Assembly (NCBI GenBank): GCA_017642935.1
Contig: JAEPOK010000001.1
Span: 1,116,001 to 1,180,000, forward strand
Length of the DNA stretch: 64,000 nt
DNA from: Hyphomicrobiales bacterium
Lineage (GTDB): Bacteria > Pseudomonadota > Alphaproteobacteria > Rhizobiales > MH13
Direction of reading: 5' to 3'
Within the stretch, counting starts at the first letter, position 1. The number at the start of each line of letters is the position of its first letter. Positions 10,801 to 19,206 of the stretch are shown piece after piece. The notes under the pieces were generated by a model that did no database searches, was not told the DNA's origin, and saw nothing but the letters and a program-made list of their open reading frames with translations. Made by a program: the position numbers and the translations under genes.

Positions 10801-11478
10801 CAGGCTTGCGAGCATGTCTGGCGTCACCGTATCGGCTTCAGGGTCTACGTCGATCGGGGCCAAAGCCTCAAAATTATCAATGCTAGCGACGTCGGGGCTT
10901 TCAAAGGCCGAGGCCGATGGTGTCTGAACGCGGCGACTGAGCTCACGAACAGGCTCAAGGTCATCGACATCCAGCCGCGCGGTCTCAATGCTGATGCGGT
11001 CCGGCACGAGATTGCGTCGCAACACATCAAGATACCGCACGCGCACGCTCATTTCATCAAGCGTCAGCGAAAGACCGGGGGCGGCAAGCACCGCGCCTTC
11101 CAAATCAACACGGATCGTCGCACCACCAACGCGTGTGTTGAGGTCGTCTACCTTCAACGTAAAGGGCGCCGGTGCGGACGCCTCCAGTCGGGCCAGCAGC
11201 GGCGCTTCGATCATTTGCTCAACGAGCCGCTGGCCGGGCGGCGTACCCAATGCAAGCACGAGCAGAAGAAAAACGACGAACACAGCAATCAGCGGTGCCA
11301 ACACGATAGGCTTGGTCAGAAGCGGTCGATCGATCCCGATCGGCGCGTCGCCGGATTTCCGGTCCGGATCTCCTTCGAGGGTGCCGACGGCTGTCGATTG
11401 TTCAGAAGATGGTGGTGCTTCAACCTTCACGGATGATGCTGCTCCCGACGTCCGGAAATCCCGCCGCCTCTCTTGCAA
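7888..11478 (-). CDS. Giant AsmA/YhdP-like protein (DUF3971 and AsmA-type C-terminus)
   Basis: This 1,196-residue protein has a single N-terminal membrane anchor at about residues 55-75 ([18 protein letters not shown]) followed by a very long periplasmic beta-rich region of low similarity. It ends in the family's C-terminal module, with [16 protein letters not shown] and a terminal [15 protein letters not shown]-type segment. That layout matches the YhdP/AsmA repeating beta-groove proteins thought to move phospholipid between inner and outer membrane. The start is uncertain: TTG at 11478 is the first possible codon after a stop, and a GTG lies at codon 18. Neighbours tyrS and bcp match other Hyphomicrobiales. 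The exact lipid role here is inferred. Confidence 0.88.
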   Translation of the reverse strand: MQERRRDFRTSGAASSVKVEAPPSSEQSTAVGTLEGDPDRKSGDAPIGIDRPLLTKPIVLAPLIAVFVVFLLLVLALGTPPGQRLVEQMIEAPLLARLEASAPAPFTLKVDDLNTRVGGATIRVDLEGAVLAAPGLSLTLDEMSVRVRYLDVLRRNLVPDRISIETARLDVDDLEPVRELSRRVQTPSASAFESPDVASIDNFEALAPIDVDPEADTVTPDMLASLRLDGLVNAFDSLDRALTDITIGDTWQSLESITVDQLLIAPRPDAGIPFLRNPDEFEVRIERVNPREMVARVTTVERQEPLSLVVRHAESGAPEGPMMLARVAGAEISEDQAFSHLLLRGLRTSDVTDALRGDSPVTFESNLAAEIVVTRDEDDGRVSQIAALFESDAGYLVASQRAATILEFASVPMIYTRESGRFDIVSAQLQFQETGGVFSGSLQPMVKEGRRGMALSLQAPRYHLAIPPEPQLRRTLQRAVASVSVELFADDSGQLIDLSLLQVAMGDVWVAYSGMLEWTDSGTYASLVGQSTPMRVPHLAAMWPLPISPQARGWFLENVAEGSLGEGNFTFAARLDDIEVEDGRTYLQDDMLNLSVPYQNLVMRTVGELPPVFGLDGSIEVTGRTLHMLGTGGVGRLESGETIAVPRAEFYISDHADPDPAAWLELDLEGPASGFAHMALMDPLELDDEVPFNPDSVSGRVELSTRIEAILADRIDRETVRATTEALVTDFATSEAIDGRDLSDGSFRFFADETGTTLIGQARIDGVVTDLNLSPENSDGMQLAMRLNAEDRRRIGLDFGRYLTGTIGVDVGQENAEGFRRMAVDLTDAVLSIPELGYSKTSGIAARASFDVRERGNQRQVRDLIVAADGLAARGSLDFVDGDLRVAELESVAIEGIGRFALDLTRNSQNTSARLTGDQFVLTPDLLRGDPEAAGALTLDVEVDELLTQQGSRLSDVRLTFAQNAERITEFDLRARHSDGTDLAGTLAPSGGSNNLVISSGNAGTFLRFLGLYERAQGGRATLVLDPQSVGGRVAGQLLLSDYQIVNEPAMERIFTSGRDQARNASDVVLPGNFEDADRIEIEVTNITFDRTPERLIIHSAEGWGPSLGGNIEGVIDYAGDQVRLRGTYVPFFTINNIFSRIPILGQALGGRDTEGLLGVTFQLIGSAENPQLQVNPMSILAPGVFRNIFEYQQGG

Positions 11479-11743
11479 GGTGGCCGAGCCGGCAACTCAT
11501 TCTGTCCGCATGGACCATGCGGCTGCTCTCTAACCGGTTTCCGTTCTGCCTGATGCCGCGCAGGTGCGCAACTTGAAGCCGATCGGCCCGGACCACAGTC
11601 TCTATGCACAACAAACGGCAAGAGGATGGCATCGCCCCCCGATCCAGGCCTTGCCGCGACCCGTAGGTTTTGTCAGACCCTAACGCACTGCTTAGGCTCT
11701 GATGAACGAGCCGCCACCGATCACACCATGATGGAGCCAATTC

Positions 11744-12226
11744 ATGATCGATTCGTCTGCAACAAAGGTTTCTGAGGGCGATTCAGCACCGGATTTTACC
11801 TTGCCAACCGACAATGGAGGATCGGTCACGCTGAGCGCGCTGCGCGGTAAGGCAGTGGTCGTCTATTTCTACCCGAAAGATGACACGTCAGGCTGCACGA
11901 AAGAAGCGATTGGGTTTTCCGAAGCCAAAGCCGAATTCGATGCGCTCGGCGCGACCATCATCGGCATCTCTCCTGATTCTGCTGCAAAGCACGACAAGTT
12001 CATCGCCAAGTACGATCTGACGATCCAGCTGGGTGCGGACGAGGATAAGGCGGTTGCGGAAGCCTATGGCGTTTGGGTCGAAAAATCGATGTATGGCAAA
12101 AAGTATATGGGTGTTGAACGTTCGACATTCTTAGTGGACGCCGATGGCACCATCGCCAAGGCCTGGCGCAAGGTGAAGGTCCCTGGTCATGTCGAGGATG
12201 TCCTGGAAGCAACAAAGGCCCTTTGA
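11744..12226 (+). CDS. bcp: Bcp-type peroxiredoxin with a single cysteine
   Basis: The 160-residue thioredoxin-fold peroxiredoxin has the catalytic stretch YFYPKDDTSGCTKEA, with peroxidatic Cys51. In E. coli Bcp a resolving cysteine lies five residues later; here that position is Ile56. No other cysteine occurs in the protein, so it must act as a 1-Cys enzyme. It reduces hydroperoxides using an external thiol in the cytoplasm. Its TGA overlaps the TTG start of the DUF455 gene, suggesting coupled translation. No clear promoter motif was identified in the 265-base upstream gap. Confidence 0.95.
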   Translation: MIDSSATKVSEGDSAPDFTLPTDNGGSVTLSALRGKAVVVYFYPKDDTSGCTKEAIGFSEAKAEFDALGATIIGISPDSAAKHDKFIAKYDLTIQLGADEDKAVAEAYGVWVEKSMYGKKYMGVERSTFLVDADGTIAKAWRKVKVPGHVEDVLEATKAL

Positions 12227-13038
12227 TCTTGCAGTCGCTGGCCGAAGAGGCCATTGCCGTTGTGCAAGAGCCCGACCTTGAGGCCAAAGCAGACCATGCC
12301 TACGCGGTTGCCAAGGCTTGGTTTGCTGGCCGGATCGGTGTTGGGTCCATTGCAAACAATGACCTGCCGACCGAACCCGGACGGCCACACCAGCCGGAGC
12401 TTATCGCGCCCAGTCGCATGCCCAGGCGTTCGAAAGGCGGCATTAAGGGTCGGATTGCACTGCTGCACTCTTTGGCGCACATCGAGTTGAATGCGGTTGA
12501 TCTTACTTGGGACATGATCGCCCGCTCGGCAGGGATCCGTTTGCCACGCTCCTACTATGACAATTGGGTGCAGGTCGGCCTGGAAGAAGCCAAACATTTC
12601 AAGCTGCTAGCAAACCGCCTACGCGACCTCGGTTCGTCCTATGGTGCGCTGCCCGCGCATGCCGGTCTTTGGGAGGCGGCGCAATCGACAGGCGCTGATC
12701 TCACCGCACGGCTGGCGATTATTCCTCTGGTTCTGGAAGCGCGCGGCCTTGACGTGACGCCGGCAACGATCCGTTCGCTGGAAGGCTCAGGAGACATGGA
12801 AAGCGCGGCGATCCTGCGCACAATCTATCATGACGAAAAAAAGCATGTGGCGTTTGGGGCCAAATGGTTCCGTTATCTCTGCGACCGCGATCGACGAGCA
12901 CCTGAACCAACGTTCCACGCTTTGGTCCGCAAGCATTTTCGCGGCTCCATCAAGCCTCCGACCAATGATCGCGCCCGCGCAGAGGCCGGACTCACGCCTG
13001 GGTTCTACAAACCCCTGATGCCATTGACGGGGCATTAG
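12223..13038 (+). CDS. DUF455 family ferritin-like protein
   Basis: The 271-residue helical protein has ferritin-like metal-ligand patterns: HSLAHIELNAVDL near residue 85, EEAKHFKLL near residue 125, and YHDEKKHVAFG near residue 205. E-x2-H and H-x2-E spacing of this kind is typical of diiron proteins. The family is broad in Proteobacteria and has no settled function. The start is TTG at 12223 inside the stop of bcp (TTGA), so translation is probably coupled. It could be a diiron oxygenase or oxidase, but the substrate cannot be inferred. Confidence 0.88.
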   Translation: MILQSLAEEAIAVVQEPDLEAKADHAYAVAKAWFAGRIGVGSIANNDLPTEPGRPHQPELIAPSRMPRRSKGGIKGRIALLHSLAHIELNAVDLTWDMIARSAGIRLPRSYYDNWVQVGLEEAKHFKLLANRLRDLGSSYGALPAHAGLWEAAQSTGADLTARLAIIPLVLEARGLDVTPATIRSLEGSGDMESAAILRTIYHDEKKHVAFGAKWFRYLCDRDRRAPEPTFHALVRKHFRGSIKPPTNDRARAEAGLTPGFYKPLMPLTGH

Positions 13039-13096
13039 CGACCTGACGTCGCAGCCCAATCGTTCCACAACCTGCCCCCCAGACCTAAACCTCACA

Positions 13097-13104
13097 TTAA
13101 CCAT
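13097..13104 (+). promoter_or_regulatory. Possible CtrA half-site
   Basis: TTAACCAT lies 50 bases before the M23 peptidase ATG. It matches the CtrA half-site TTAACCAT used in Hyphomicrobiales for cell-cycle genes. An eight-base match can occur by chance and no second TTAA half is present at the right spacing, so this is only a candidate. Confidence 0.25.
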
Positions 13105-13153
13105 GCTAGGCCCATGGTGCCGCTTGGTATTCTGTATGAGTGGTGGGTTCAAT

Positions 13154-14539
13154 ATGGCGATCGATACGCCGCATACGTTGTCAACGCCTTCGTCGCAGGC
13201 GGATTTCCAGAAATCCATCCAAGCTAATCAAGTCAAGCGGGCGCGTCGAGACCGGCGGATCATTCTGGCCCATGGCGACAGCGTGCAAGTATTGCGTGTG
13301 GCGCCTTGGCTCGGCGCGTTGTTGGTTCTGTTCGTGCTTGCCGGATCGGCGGGCGTCATCGCATCGGCGAGCTACCTCTTCTTCCGCGATGAACTTTTCA
13401 CGGCCTCGATAAAACGCCAGCATCAGATACAGGTGGCCTATGAAGATCGGGTCTCTGACCTTCGCCGTGAGATTGATCGGATCACCTCGCGTCAATTGCT
13501 GAACCAGCAGGCCTATGAAGCACGTGTGGAAAGGCTGCTCACCGAACATATGCAGCTTTACGAGCAAGGGGCGCGTCTCAACGTTATTCTTGACCGCGCT
13601 GGGTCACTGGGACTTGTTCCACGTCCAGCTCCGCCTTCGCCCGTCATCCCGCCGAACCAGGAAGCCAGCATCGCACCACGCATTCAACTTGGCACTATGG
13701 CCGTCAATCCCTCCCAGTTTGCGCCCATCCCAGATGGCGAGCTGATTACTGGCAGTATTCCACAATTGCCCACCGAGCGCGGCATGAGCGTTATGCAGCA
13801 CGCTGTGACCGAACCCGCCCGCTTGCTCGAAACGCTCGATGAATCCTTGGAAGCGCGCGAGTACAACCAGATGATCGCTTTGGCTGGGCTGGCCGCAGAG
13901 GCCAATCGCGAGGCCGATGGTATCGTCGAGGCTGTGCGCGGTCTTGGCGTAAGGGTAACACTGCCGAGCGCGTCGATGGAGCCGCTGCCCACCGCACTTA
14001 CTGGTCAGGACGCTATTGGCGGGCCGTTGCTTGCCCCCGTCGCCGGAACCGATCGATTCCAGGTTTACGTCGATGACGCCGAACGCGCGCTTGCCGACCT
14101 GCGCACAGCTCGTGACGCTATTGATTTGGTGCCCGTGGCGGCACCGGCGCGCAATGCCCGGCTGTCATCGCGCTTCGGCAATCGACGCGATCCTTTCACC
14201 CGTCGCTCAGCTTTTCATTCCGGTATTGATTATGCGGCACCAACAGGGACGCCGGTCTACGCGCCTGCCGATGGTGTGGTGACACGGGCACGTCGAACGG
14301 GTGGCTACGGTTTGATGATCGAGCTTGACCACGCCCACGGCCTATCGACACGGTTTGCGCATCTGTCGCGCATGCTGGTTTCGCCGGGAGCGCAGGTGCG
14401 CCAGGGCGACGTTATTGGGCGCATCGGATCGACCGGTCGCAGCACCGGCCCTCACCTTCACTATGAAGTGCGTCGTGGAACCCGCGCGATCGACCCCATG
14501 CCGTTTGTTCGGGCTGGTCAGCGGATTTCAGACCTTTAG
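13154..14539 (+). CDS. M23 (LytM-type) peptidoglycan endopeptidase, membrane-anchored
   Basis: From ATG 13154 the product is 461 residues. A basic cytoplasmic N-terminus precedes one membrane helix (ALLVLFVLAGSAGVIASASY), then a coiled-coil-like region, a Pro-rich linker, and a C-terminal M23 domain. The domain has complete zinc and catalytic motifs: HSGIDYAAP (H-x3-D) and GPHLHYEVR (H-x-H). It should cleave peptidoglycan cross-links in the periplasm during growth or division. A longer start at 13103 is possible but adds atypical sequence. It follows bcp and DUF455 and converges on dddL. Confidence 0.93.
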   Translation: MAIDTPHTLSTPSSQADFQKSIQANQVKRARRDRRIILAHGDSVQVLRVAPWLGALLVLFVLAGSAGVIASASYLFFRDELFTASIKRQHQIQVAYEDRVSDLRREIDRITSRQLLNQQAYEARVERLLTEHMQLYEQGARLNVILDRAGSLGLVPRPAPPSPVIPPNQEASIAPRIQLGTMAVNPSQFAPIPDGELITGSIPQLPTERGMSVMQHAVTEPARLLETLDESLEAREYNQMIALAGLAAEANREADGIVEAVRGLGVRVTLPSASMEPLPTALTGQDAIGGPLLAPVAGTDRFQVYVDDAERALADLRTARDAIDLVPVAAPARNARLSSRFGNRRDPFTRRSAFHSGIDYAAPTGTPVYAPADGVVTRARRTGGYGLMIELDHAHGLSTRFAHLSRMLVSPGAQVRQGDVIGRIGSTGRSTGPHLHYEVRRGTRAIDPMPFVRAGQRISDL

Positions 14540-14584
14540 TCGCTCGCAGTCTACCTGAGTTTCCGAGTAGGCCAGTGAATCTTG

Positions 14585-15253
14585 CTACTTGCGCGAGAAC
14601 ACCATTTTCTGATCTGCGAGTTTGTCCTTCGGCCCCACCCAGGCGTAAGCCATTAGCGCCGGCTCGCGGTTGGACACCGTGATGCGGTGGCGTTGACCGG
14701 GTGGATTGAAGATCATCGATCCGGGCGCGTAAACACCCTGGTGGTTTTCCGATACCGCGCCTGACAGGCACACATAGCTTTCGGTGATCCCATCATGGGC
14801 ATGCGAGGGATAGGTGCAGTCTGGCGCAAATAGAACAAGCCCCAAGATCACCTCTTCGGAGATCACCGGTCCAGACGGCCCACACAGCTCGGCATAGGCA
14901 TATTTGTCTTTTAGGCCGCGCGGCACTTTCTCATAGCCATATTGCCAATCGATCGACGCCTGCACAGCTTCAATCGCGCGGATGATGTTGGAATGCCGCT
15001 CCACGCGACCTTCATCGAGCGCCCGCCTTAGGTGTCCGGTTACCGGTTTTTTGATGCCAGTGCCCGGGACAAGCGGTCGGTTTGAACTCATCACCCGGCT
15101 GATTGCTTCGCGAACGGCGCGCTGATGGGCGCGAATTTGATTGCTGCCGCCGGAGGACAGGAAGCGGTAGATTTCGTAGAATTCGCGGAGCAGATAAATC
15201 CAGTCTGGAATATCGTTTAGGCGTTTCTGGCTGTCGTCGCTCGCTTCCGTCAT
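14585..15253 (-). CDS. dddL: DMSP lyase DddL (cupin)
   Basis: This 222-residue protein resembles DddL throughout. The N-terminus has DIPDWIYLLREFYEIYR and the middle has WQYGYEKVPRGL. The C-terminal cupin has the metal-binding pattern H151-x-H153-x4-E158-x-Y160 and a late His189 in PPGQRHRITV. DddL cleaves dimethylsulfoniopropionate, an algal osmolyte, to dimethyl sulfide and acrylate. The ATG at 15253 is 11 bases after the prfB stop on the same strand, so it may be read from the prfB transcript. No acrylate-processing genes (acuI, acuH) or DMSP transporter are in the window. Other cupin lyases (DddQ, DddW) are less similar in the N-terminal half, from memory. Confidence 0.88.
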   Translation of the reverse strand: MTEASDDSQKRLNDIPDWIYLLREFYEIYRFLSSGGSNQIRAHQRAVREAISRVMSSNRPLVPGTGIKKPVTGHLRRALDEGRVERHSNIIRAIEAVQASIDWQYGYEKVPRGLKDKYAYAELCGPSGPVISEEVILGLVLFAPDCTYPSHAHDGITESYVCLSGAVSENHQGVYAPGSMIFNPPGQRHRITVSNREPALMAYAWVGPKDKLADQKMVFSRK

Positions 15254-15264
15254 GGCCGGGCGCC

Positions 15265-16393
15265 CTAGTCCAAATCGGCCACGTCAGCGGTCCCACCATA
15301 AGCGCGCTGGGCAAGCGTCGCCTCCATGAAGCTGTCGAGCTTGCCGTCGAGAACGTCAGAGGGGGCGGTGCTCTCATGGCCGGTGCGCAGGTCTTTCACC
15401 AACTGATAGGGTTGCAGCACGTAGGAGCGAATCTGATGACCCCAGCCAATGTCGGTTTTGGCTGAGGCTTCCGCATTTGCCTTCTCTTCGCGCTTTTGCA
15501 GCTCCAGCTCATAGAGGCGTGCGCGCAGCATGTTCCAGGCGGTAGCGCGGTTCTTGTGCTGAGAGCGTTCATTCTGACACTGCACCACGATGCCGGTCGG
15601 GTTGTGGGTGATACGAACGGCAGAATCTGTCGTGTTGACGTGCTGACCGCCAGCGCCGGAGGCGCGATAGGTATCGATGCGGCAATCGCTCTCATTGATC
15701 TCAATGTTGATCGTGTCGTCGATCAGCGGATAAATCCAAACGCTGGCAAAGCTCGTGTGTCGACGAGCATTGGAATCATAAGGCGAGATGCGTACCAGGC
15801 GGTGCACGCCGGCTTCAGTTTTCAGCCAGCCGTAGGCATCGTCACCCTTCACTAGGATCGTCGCCGATTTGATGCCTGCCTCTTCCCCGGCTTGCTCTTC
15901 CAGCAATTCCACCTTGCGACCGGACTGCTCAGCCCAGCGGGTGTACATACGCAGGAGCATGTTGGCCCAATCTTGGCTTTCGGTGCCCCCTGCCCCGGAA
16001 TGGATTTCCACATAGGTGTCGTTGCCGTCGGCTTCGCCGGACAGCAGCGCTTCAACCTGCAAGCGGCGCGCTTTGGCGGCCAGCTCCTGCAGCGCCTTGA
16101 CGCCCTCTTCGGCCATTTCATCATCGCCTTCGGCCTCGCCGAGTTCGATGAGTTCGCTTGTGTCGGCAAGGTCGGTGCGCATGGCGTTCATGCCATTGAT
16201 CGCATCGTCGAGCTTTTGGCGCTCGCGCATCAGGCCTTGGGCTTCCTGCGGGTCGTCCCAGAGACGCGGATCTTCCGCCAGCGCGTTCAGTTCATCCAAA
16301 CGCTTGAGGGCAGCATCCCAGTCAAAGATGCCTCCTTAGCAGGGTGAGTGCCTGCTCAATGTCGTCTACTAGCCGCTGGGCTTCCGCGCGCAT
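15265..16393 (-). CDS. prfB: Peptide chain release factor 2, with programmed +1 frameshift
   Basis: RF2 is encoded in two frames. The ATG at 16393 starts 23 codons ([20 protein letters not shown] and RHL) ending at CTT 16325-16327, followed by an in-frame TGA. Skipping one base at 16324 gives [20 protein letters not shown] and the rest of RF2, a 375-residue protein. The GGQ catalytic motif is in [17 protein letters not shown] and the expected SPF-type recognition loop region precedes it. RF2 releases peptides at UGA and UAA, and the shift lets RF2 level regulate its own synthesis. A clear terminator separates it from mrcA. dddL follows 11 bases downstream. Confidence 0.96.
16322..16336 (-). 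promoter_or_regulatory. prfB +1 programmed frameshift site
   Basis: Read on the minus strand the site is AGGAGGCATCTTTGAC. It consists of an internal Shine-Dalgarno-like AGGAGG (16331-16336), three bases, the slippery CTT codon, the TGA stop (16322-16324) and a following C. Spacing is identical to the E. coli site AGGGGGTATCTTTGAC. Both flanking frames encode RF2 sequence, which confirms the shift. Confidence 0.95.
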
Positions 16394-16413
16394 GTGTCGG
16401 TCCTTAGGTCAGT

Positions 16414-16449
16414 CAAACAGAAAGGGCGCATGCTTTGCAGCACGCGCCC
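16414..16449 (-). terminator. Rho-independent terminator of mrcA
   Basis: On the minus strand GGGCGCGTGCT, loop GCAA, AGCATGCGCCC form an 11-base-pair stem with one G-U pair, followed by TTTCTGTTT. It lies between the mrcA stop and the prfB start. Confidence 0.8.
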
Positions 16450-16516
16450 GATGCAATGGGGTGATCATGTGGGATAAGTTGGACCGTTAGTAAAGTCCGT
16501 CTGATAGCAAGACGCG

Positions 16517-18955
16517 CTAGTACAGCCCGCCCGTGCCTGAAACCACCGCGCGATCGGCCTGTGGATCGACGGTCAAAAGGCGTCCCATATCGTCGGTGAA
16601 ACCGATGATAGAATAGGATGATGGCGGCGACGTTCCTGGGCGGAAGGCTTCGAGGATCGAGCCATCCGTGCCAGCTGCCACCTGCAGGCCCGTGCGGCGA
16701 TCGATCGGGATCAGTGAAATGCCACGTGGCACCTGGAATTCGGTGCGCGGTTGGCCTTCCAACGCCGCCTGCATGAAGTCAGCAAAGATCGGAGCCGCAA
16801 GCCCGCCACCGGTTGCCGAGCGGCCCATATCGCGCGGGTTGTCGTACCCGACATAAATGCCGACGGCGATGTCATGCGAATAGCCGACGAACCAAGCGTC
16901 TCGGTTGTCGTTCGTAGTGCCGGTCTTGCCAGCAATCGCCCAATTAGAAAGCTCGCCGGAGATACCGGCAGCCGTACCGCGGCGAACCACGCCCTCAAGC
17001 ATCGACGTCACCTGATAGGCGGTCATTGGGTCAAGCACCTGTTCGCGCTCATCGATCAGATTGGGTTCGTCCTGGCCCTGCCATGCTTCAGCGCGGCAGC
17101 CTTCGCAAAGACGTGCGTCATGACGGAAGATGGTGTTGCCGTAGCGGTCCTGCACGCGGTCGATCAGCGTCGGCTGAATGGCGCGGCCGCCGTTGGCGAT
17201 CACCGCATAGGCGCCTGTCATCCGCATAACGGTCGTTTCGCCTGAACCCAGCGACATGGCGAGCAGTGGATCGAGATCGTCATAGACGCCAAAACGGCGG
17301 GCATACTCCGACACAAGCGGCATGCCCATGTCGCGAGCCAGACGCACGGTCATCACGTTTCTTGAGCGCTCGATGCCAACGCGAAGCGTTTGGGGACCGT
17401 AGAACTCGTTGGAATAGTTGCTTGGCCGCCAGACGCCCAGACCAGGGCCCTGATCGATCTCAATCGGTGCATCCATAACCACGCTGGAGGGCGTGTAGCC
17501 ATTATCGAGCGCGGCTGCGTAGACGAACGGTTTGAACGACGAGCCAGGCTGGCGCTGCGCCTGGGTAGCGCGGTTGAACTGGCTCTCAGCGAACGAGAAA
17601 CCACCGACCATGGCGAGCACGCGGCCCGTATAAGGGTCCATTGCCACCATGCCACCGGAGACTTCGGGCACTTGACGCAGCGAATAGCTGACATCGCCGG
17701 CCTCGGTCGGTTCGGCGCGCACATAGATCACATCGCCAGCCGTCACGATCTCAGAAGGGTTGGACCCAGCCCATTCCATCGCCGATGCAGGCATGAAGCC
17801 GGTCGGACGTTCGTCTGACAGGGCGCGTGAGGCAAGGCGCGGTGGCATCAAGCCAAGCTGCGCGCCATCCTCGCCAACGGCCAAAACGACCGCCAGCGAC
17901 CATTCTTCGATATCGGACAAACCATCGACGTCGCCGAGGGCAGCGCCCCAGTCCTGCGTGATGTCGATGGTGGTAACAGCGCCGCGCCATCCGCGCTGAC
18001 GGTCAAAGTTCTCTAGGCCGTCGCGCATCGCACGGCGGGCATGGCTTTGCAGCACGGGGTCAAGTGTCGTGCGCACGGAAAGACCGCCTTCGTAGAGACC
18101 ATCATCGCCATAGCGATCGGCGATTTCGCGGCGCACTTCCTCTGCAAAATAGTCGGACGCTTCAAGGAAGTTGCCGGTGTTGCGCGGCAGAACGTTAAGC
18201 GGCTCTGCCTGGGCAGCGGCGCGCTGTTCCTCAGTGATGTAGCCATTCTCGAACATGCGGGTGAGCACCCAGTCACGACGTTCGATGGCGCGTTCGGTCT
18301 GACGGAACGGGTGATAGTTGTTCGGCGCTTTGGGCAGCGCAGCCAAATAGGCCGCCTCGGCCAATGTCAGCTCGTGGACGGACTTATCGAAGTAAACGAG
18401 GGACGCAGCGGCAATGCCGTAGGCACCAAGGCCGAGATAAATCTCGTTGAGATAGAGTTCTAGAATCTCGTCCTTGGTGAAGGTGCGCTCAATGCGCAGG
18501 GCAAGGATGGCCTCGCGAATTTTGCGTTCAATCGCGACATCGCCGGACAGAAGGAAGTTTTTCGCAACCTGCTGGGTGATCGTCGAGGCACCGACAGGTC
18601 GACGATTGGTGCCAAGATTCTCAATGTTGACGACAATAGCGCGGGCAATGCCGGTGAAATCCAGGCCGCCATGCTCATAAAAATTCTTGTCTTCGGCCGA
18701 CAGGAACGCTGCTTTCAACACATCGGGCATCGACTGGATCGGCAGAAACAGGCGCCGCTCGGTTGCGTACTCAGCAATCAGCGCACCATCGGAGGCGTGC
18801 ACACGCGTCATCACCGGCGGCTCATAATCGCTGAGCACCGTATAGTCGGGCAAATCCTGGGAATAATAGTGGATGCCATAGGCGACGCCGCCGGCCACCA
18901 ATAGGAAGCCGAGAACACCTATGCCGAACAGGTAACCCAGAAACTTCGTGAACAT
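16517..18955 (-). CDS. mrcA: Penicillin-binding protein 1A (bifunctional)
   Basis: This 812-residue class A PBP has an N-terminal membrane helix (about residues 5-27). The glycosyltransferase domain has the catalytic glutamate in SAEDKNFYEHGG and the RPVGASTITQQVAKNFLL motif. An OB-like insert follows, then the transpeptidase domain with the SxxK serine in QPGSSFKPFVYAAAL, an SRN motif (ERSRNVMTVRL) and KTG in AGKTGTTNDNRDAWF. It polymerises and cross-links peptidoglycan in the periplasm. It is downstream of an N-acetylmuramoyl-L-alanine amidase gene on the same strand with about 250 bases between, and it ends in a strong terminator. Confidence 0.96.
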   Translation of the reverse strand: MFTKFLGYLFGIGVLGFLLVAGGVAYGIHYYSQDLPDYTVLSDYEPPVMTRVHASDGALIAEYATERRLFLPIQSMPDVLKAAFLSAEDKNFYEHGGLDFTGIARAIVVNIENLGTNRRPVGASTITQQVAKNFLLSGDVAIERKIREAILALRIERTFTKDEILELYLNEIYLGLGAYGIAAASLVYFDKSVHELTLAEAAYLAALPKAPNNYHPFRQTERAIERRDWVLTRMFENGYITEEQRAAAQAEPLNVLPRNTGNFLEASDYFAEEVRREIADRYGDDGLYEGGLSVRTTLDPVLQSHARRAMRDGLENFDRQRGWRGAVTTIDITQDWGAALGDVDGLSDIEEWSLAVVLAVGEDGAQLGLMPPRLASRALSDERPTGFMPASAMEWAGSNPSEIVTAGDVIYVRAEPTEAGDVSYSLRQVPEVSGGMVAMDPYTGRVLAMVGGFSFAESQFNRATQAQRQPGSSFKPFVYAAALDNGYTPSSVVMDAPIEIDQGPGLGVWRPSNYSNEFYGPQTLRVGIERSRNVMTVRLARDMGMPLVSEYARRFGVYDDLDPLLAMSLGSGETTVMRMTGAYAVIANGGRAIQPTLIDRVQDRYGNTIFRHDARLCEGCRAEAWQGQDEPNLIDEREQVLDPMTAYQVTSMLEGVVRRGTAAGISGELSNWAIAGKTGTTNDNRDAWFVGYSHDIAVGIYVGYDNPRDMGRSATGGGLAAPIFADFMQAALEGQPRTEFQVPRGISLIPIDRRTGLQVAAGTDGSILEAFRPGTSPPSSYSIIGFTDDMGRLLTVDPQADRAVVSGTGGLY

Positions 18956-19206
18956 ACGTTCATCCGTTCATTCTTGTGGTTGCGCCCGCCATCCCAAGCC
19001 CAAAGGCCAGAACCACTCAAGCGCAGTATGGTAAATGCACCGTTAGCTTTTCGTGCCTGCCCGCGCATTGAGCGTGCGCAGCTAACGATTGGAACCGCTA
19101 AGTGCCCCAATTGGTTCCACCGTAGGCGGGGGCGATGCGGCGGAAATAGGGCACTTTGGTCAACAACGGCGATGACAGGCGATATGGGCGCTCGTTTCAG
19201 CCCTCG

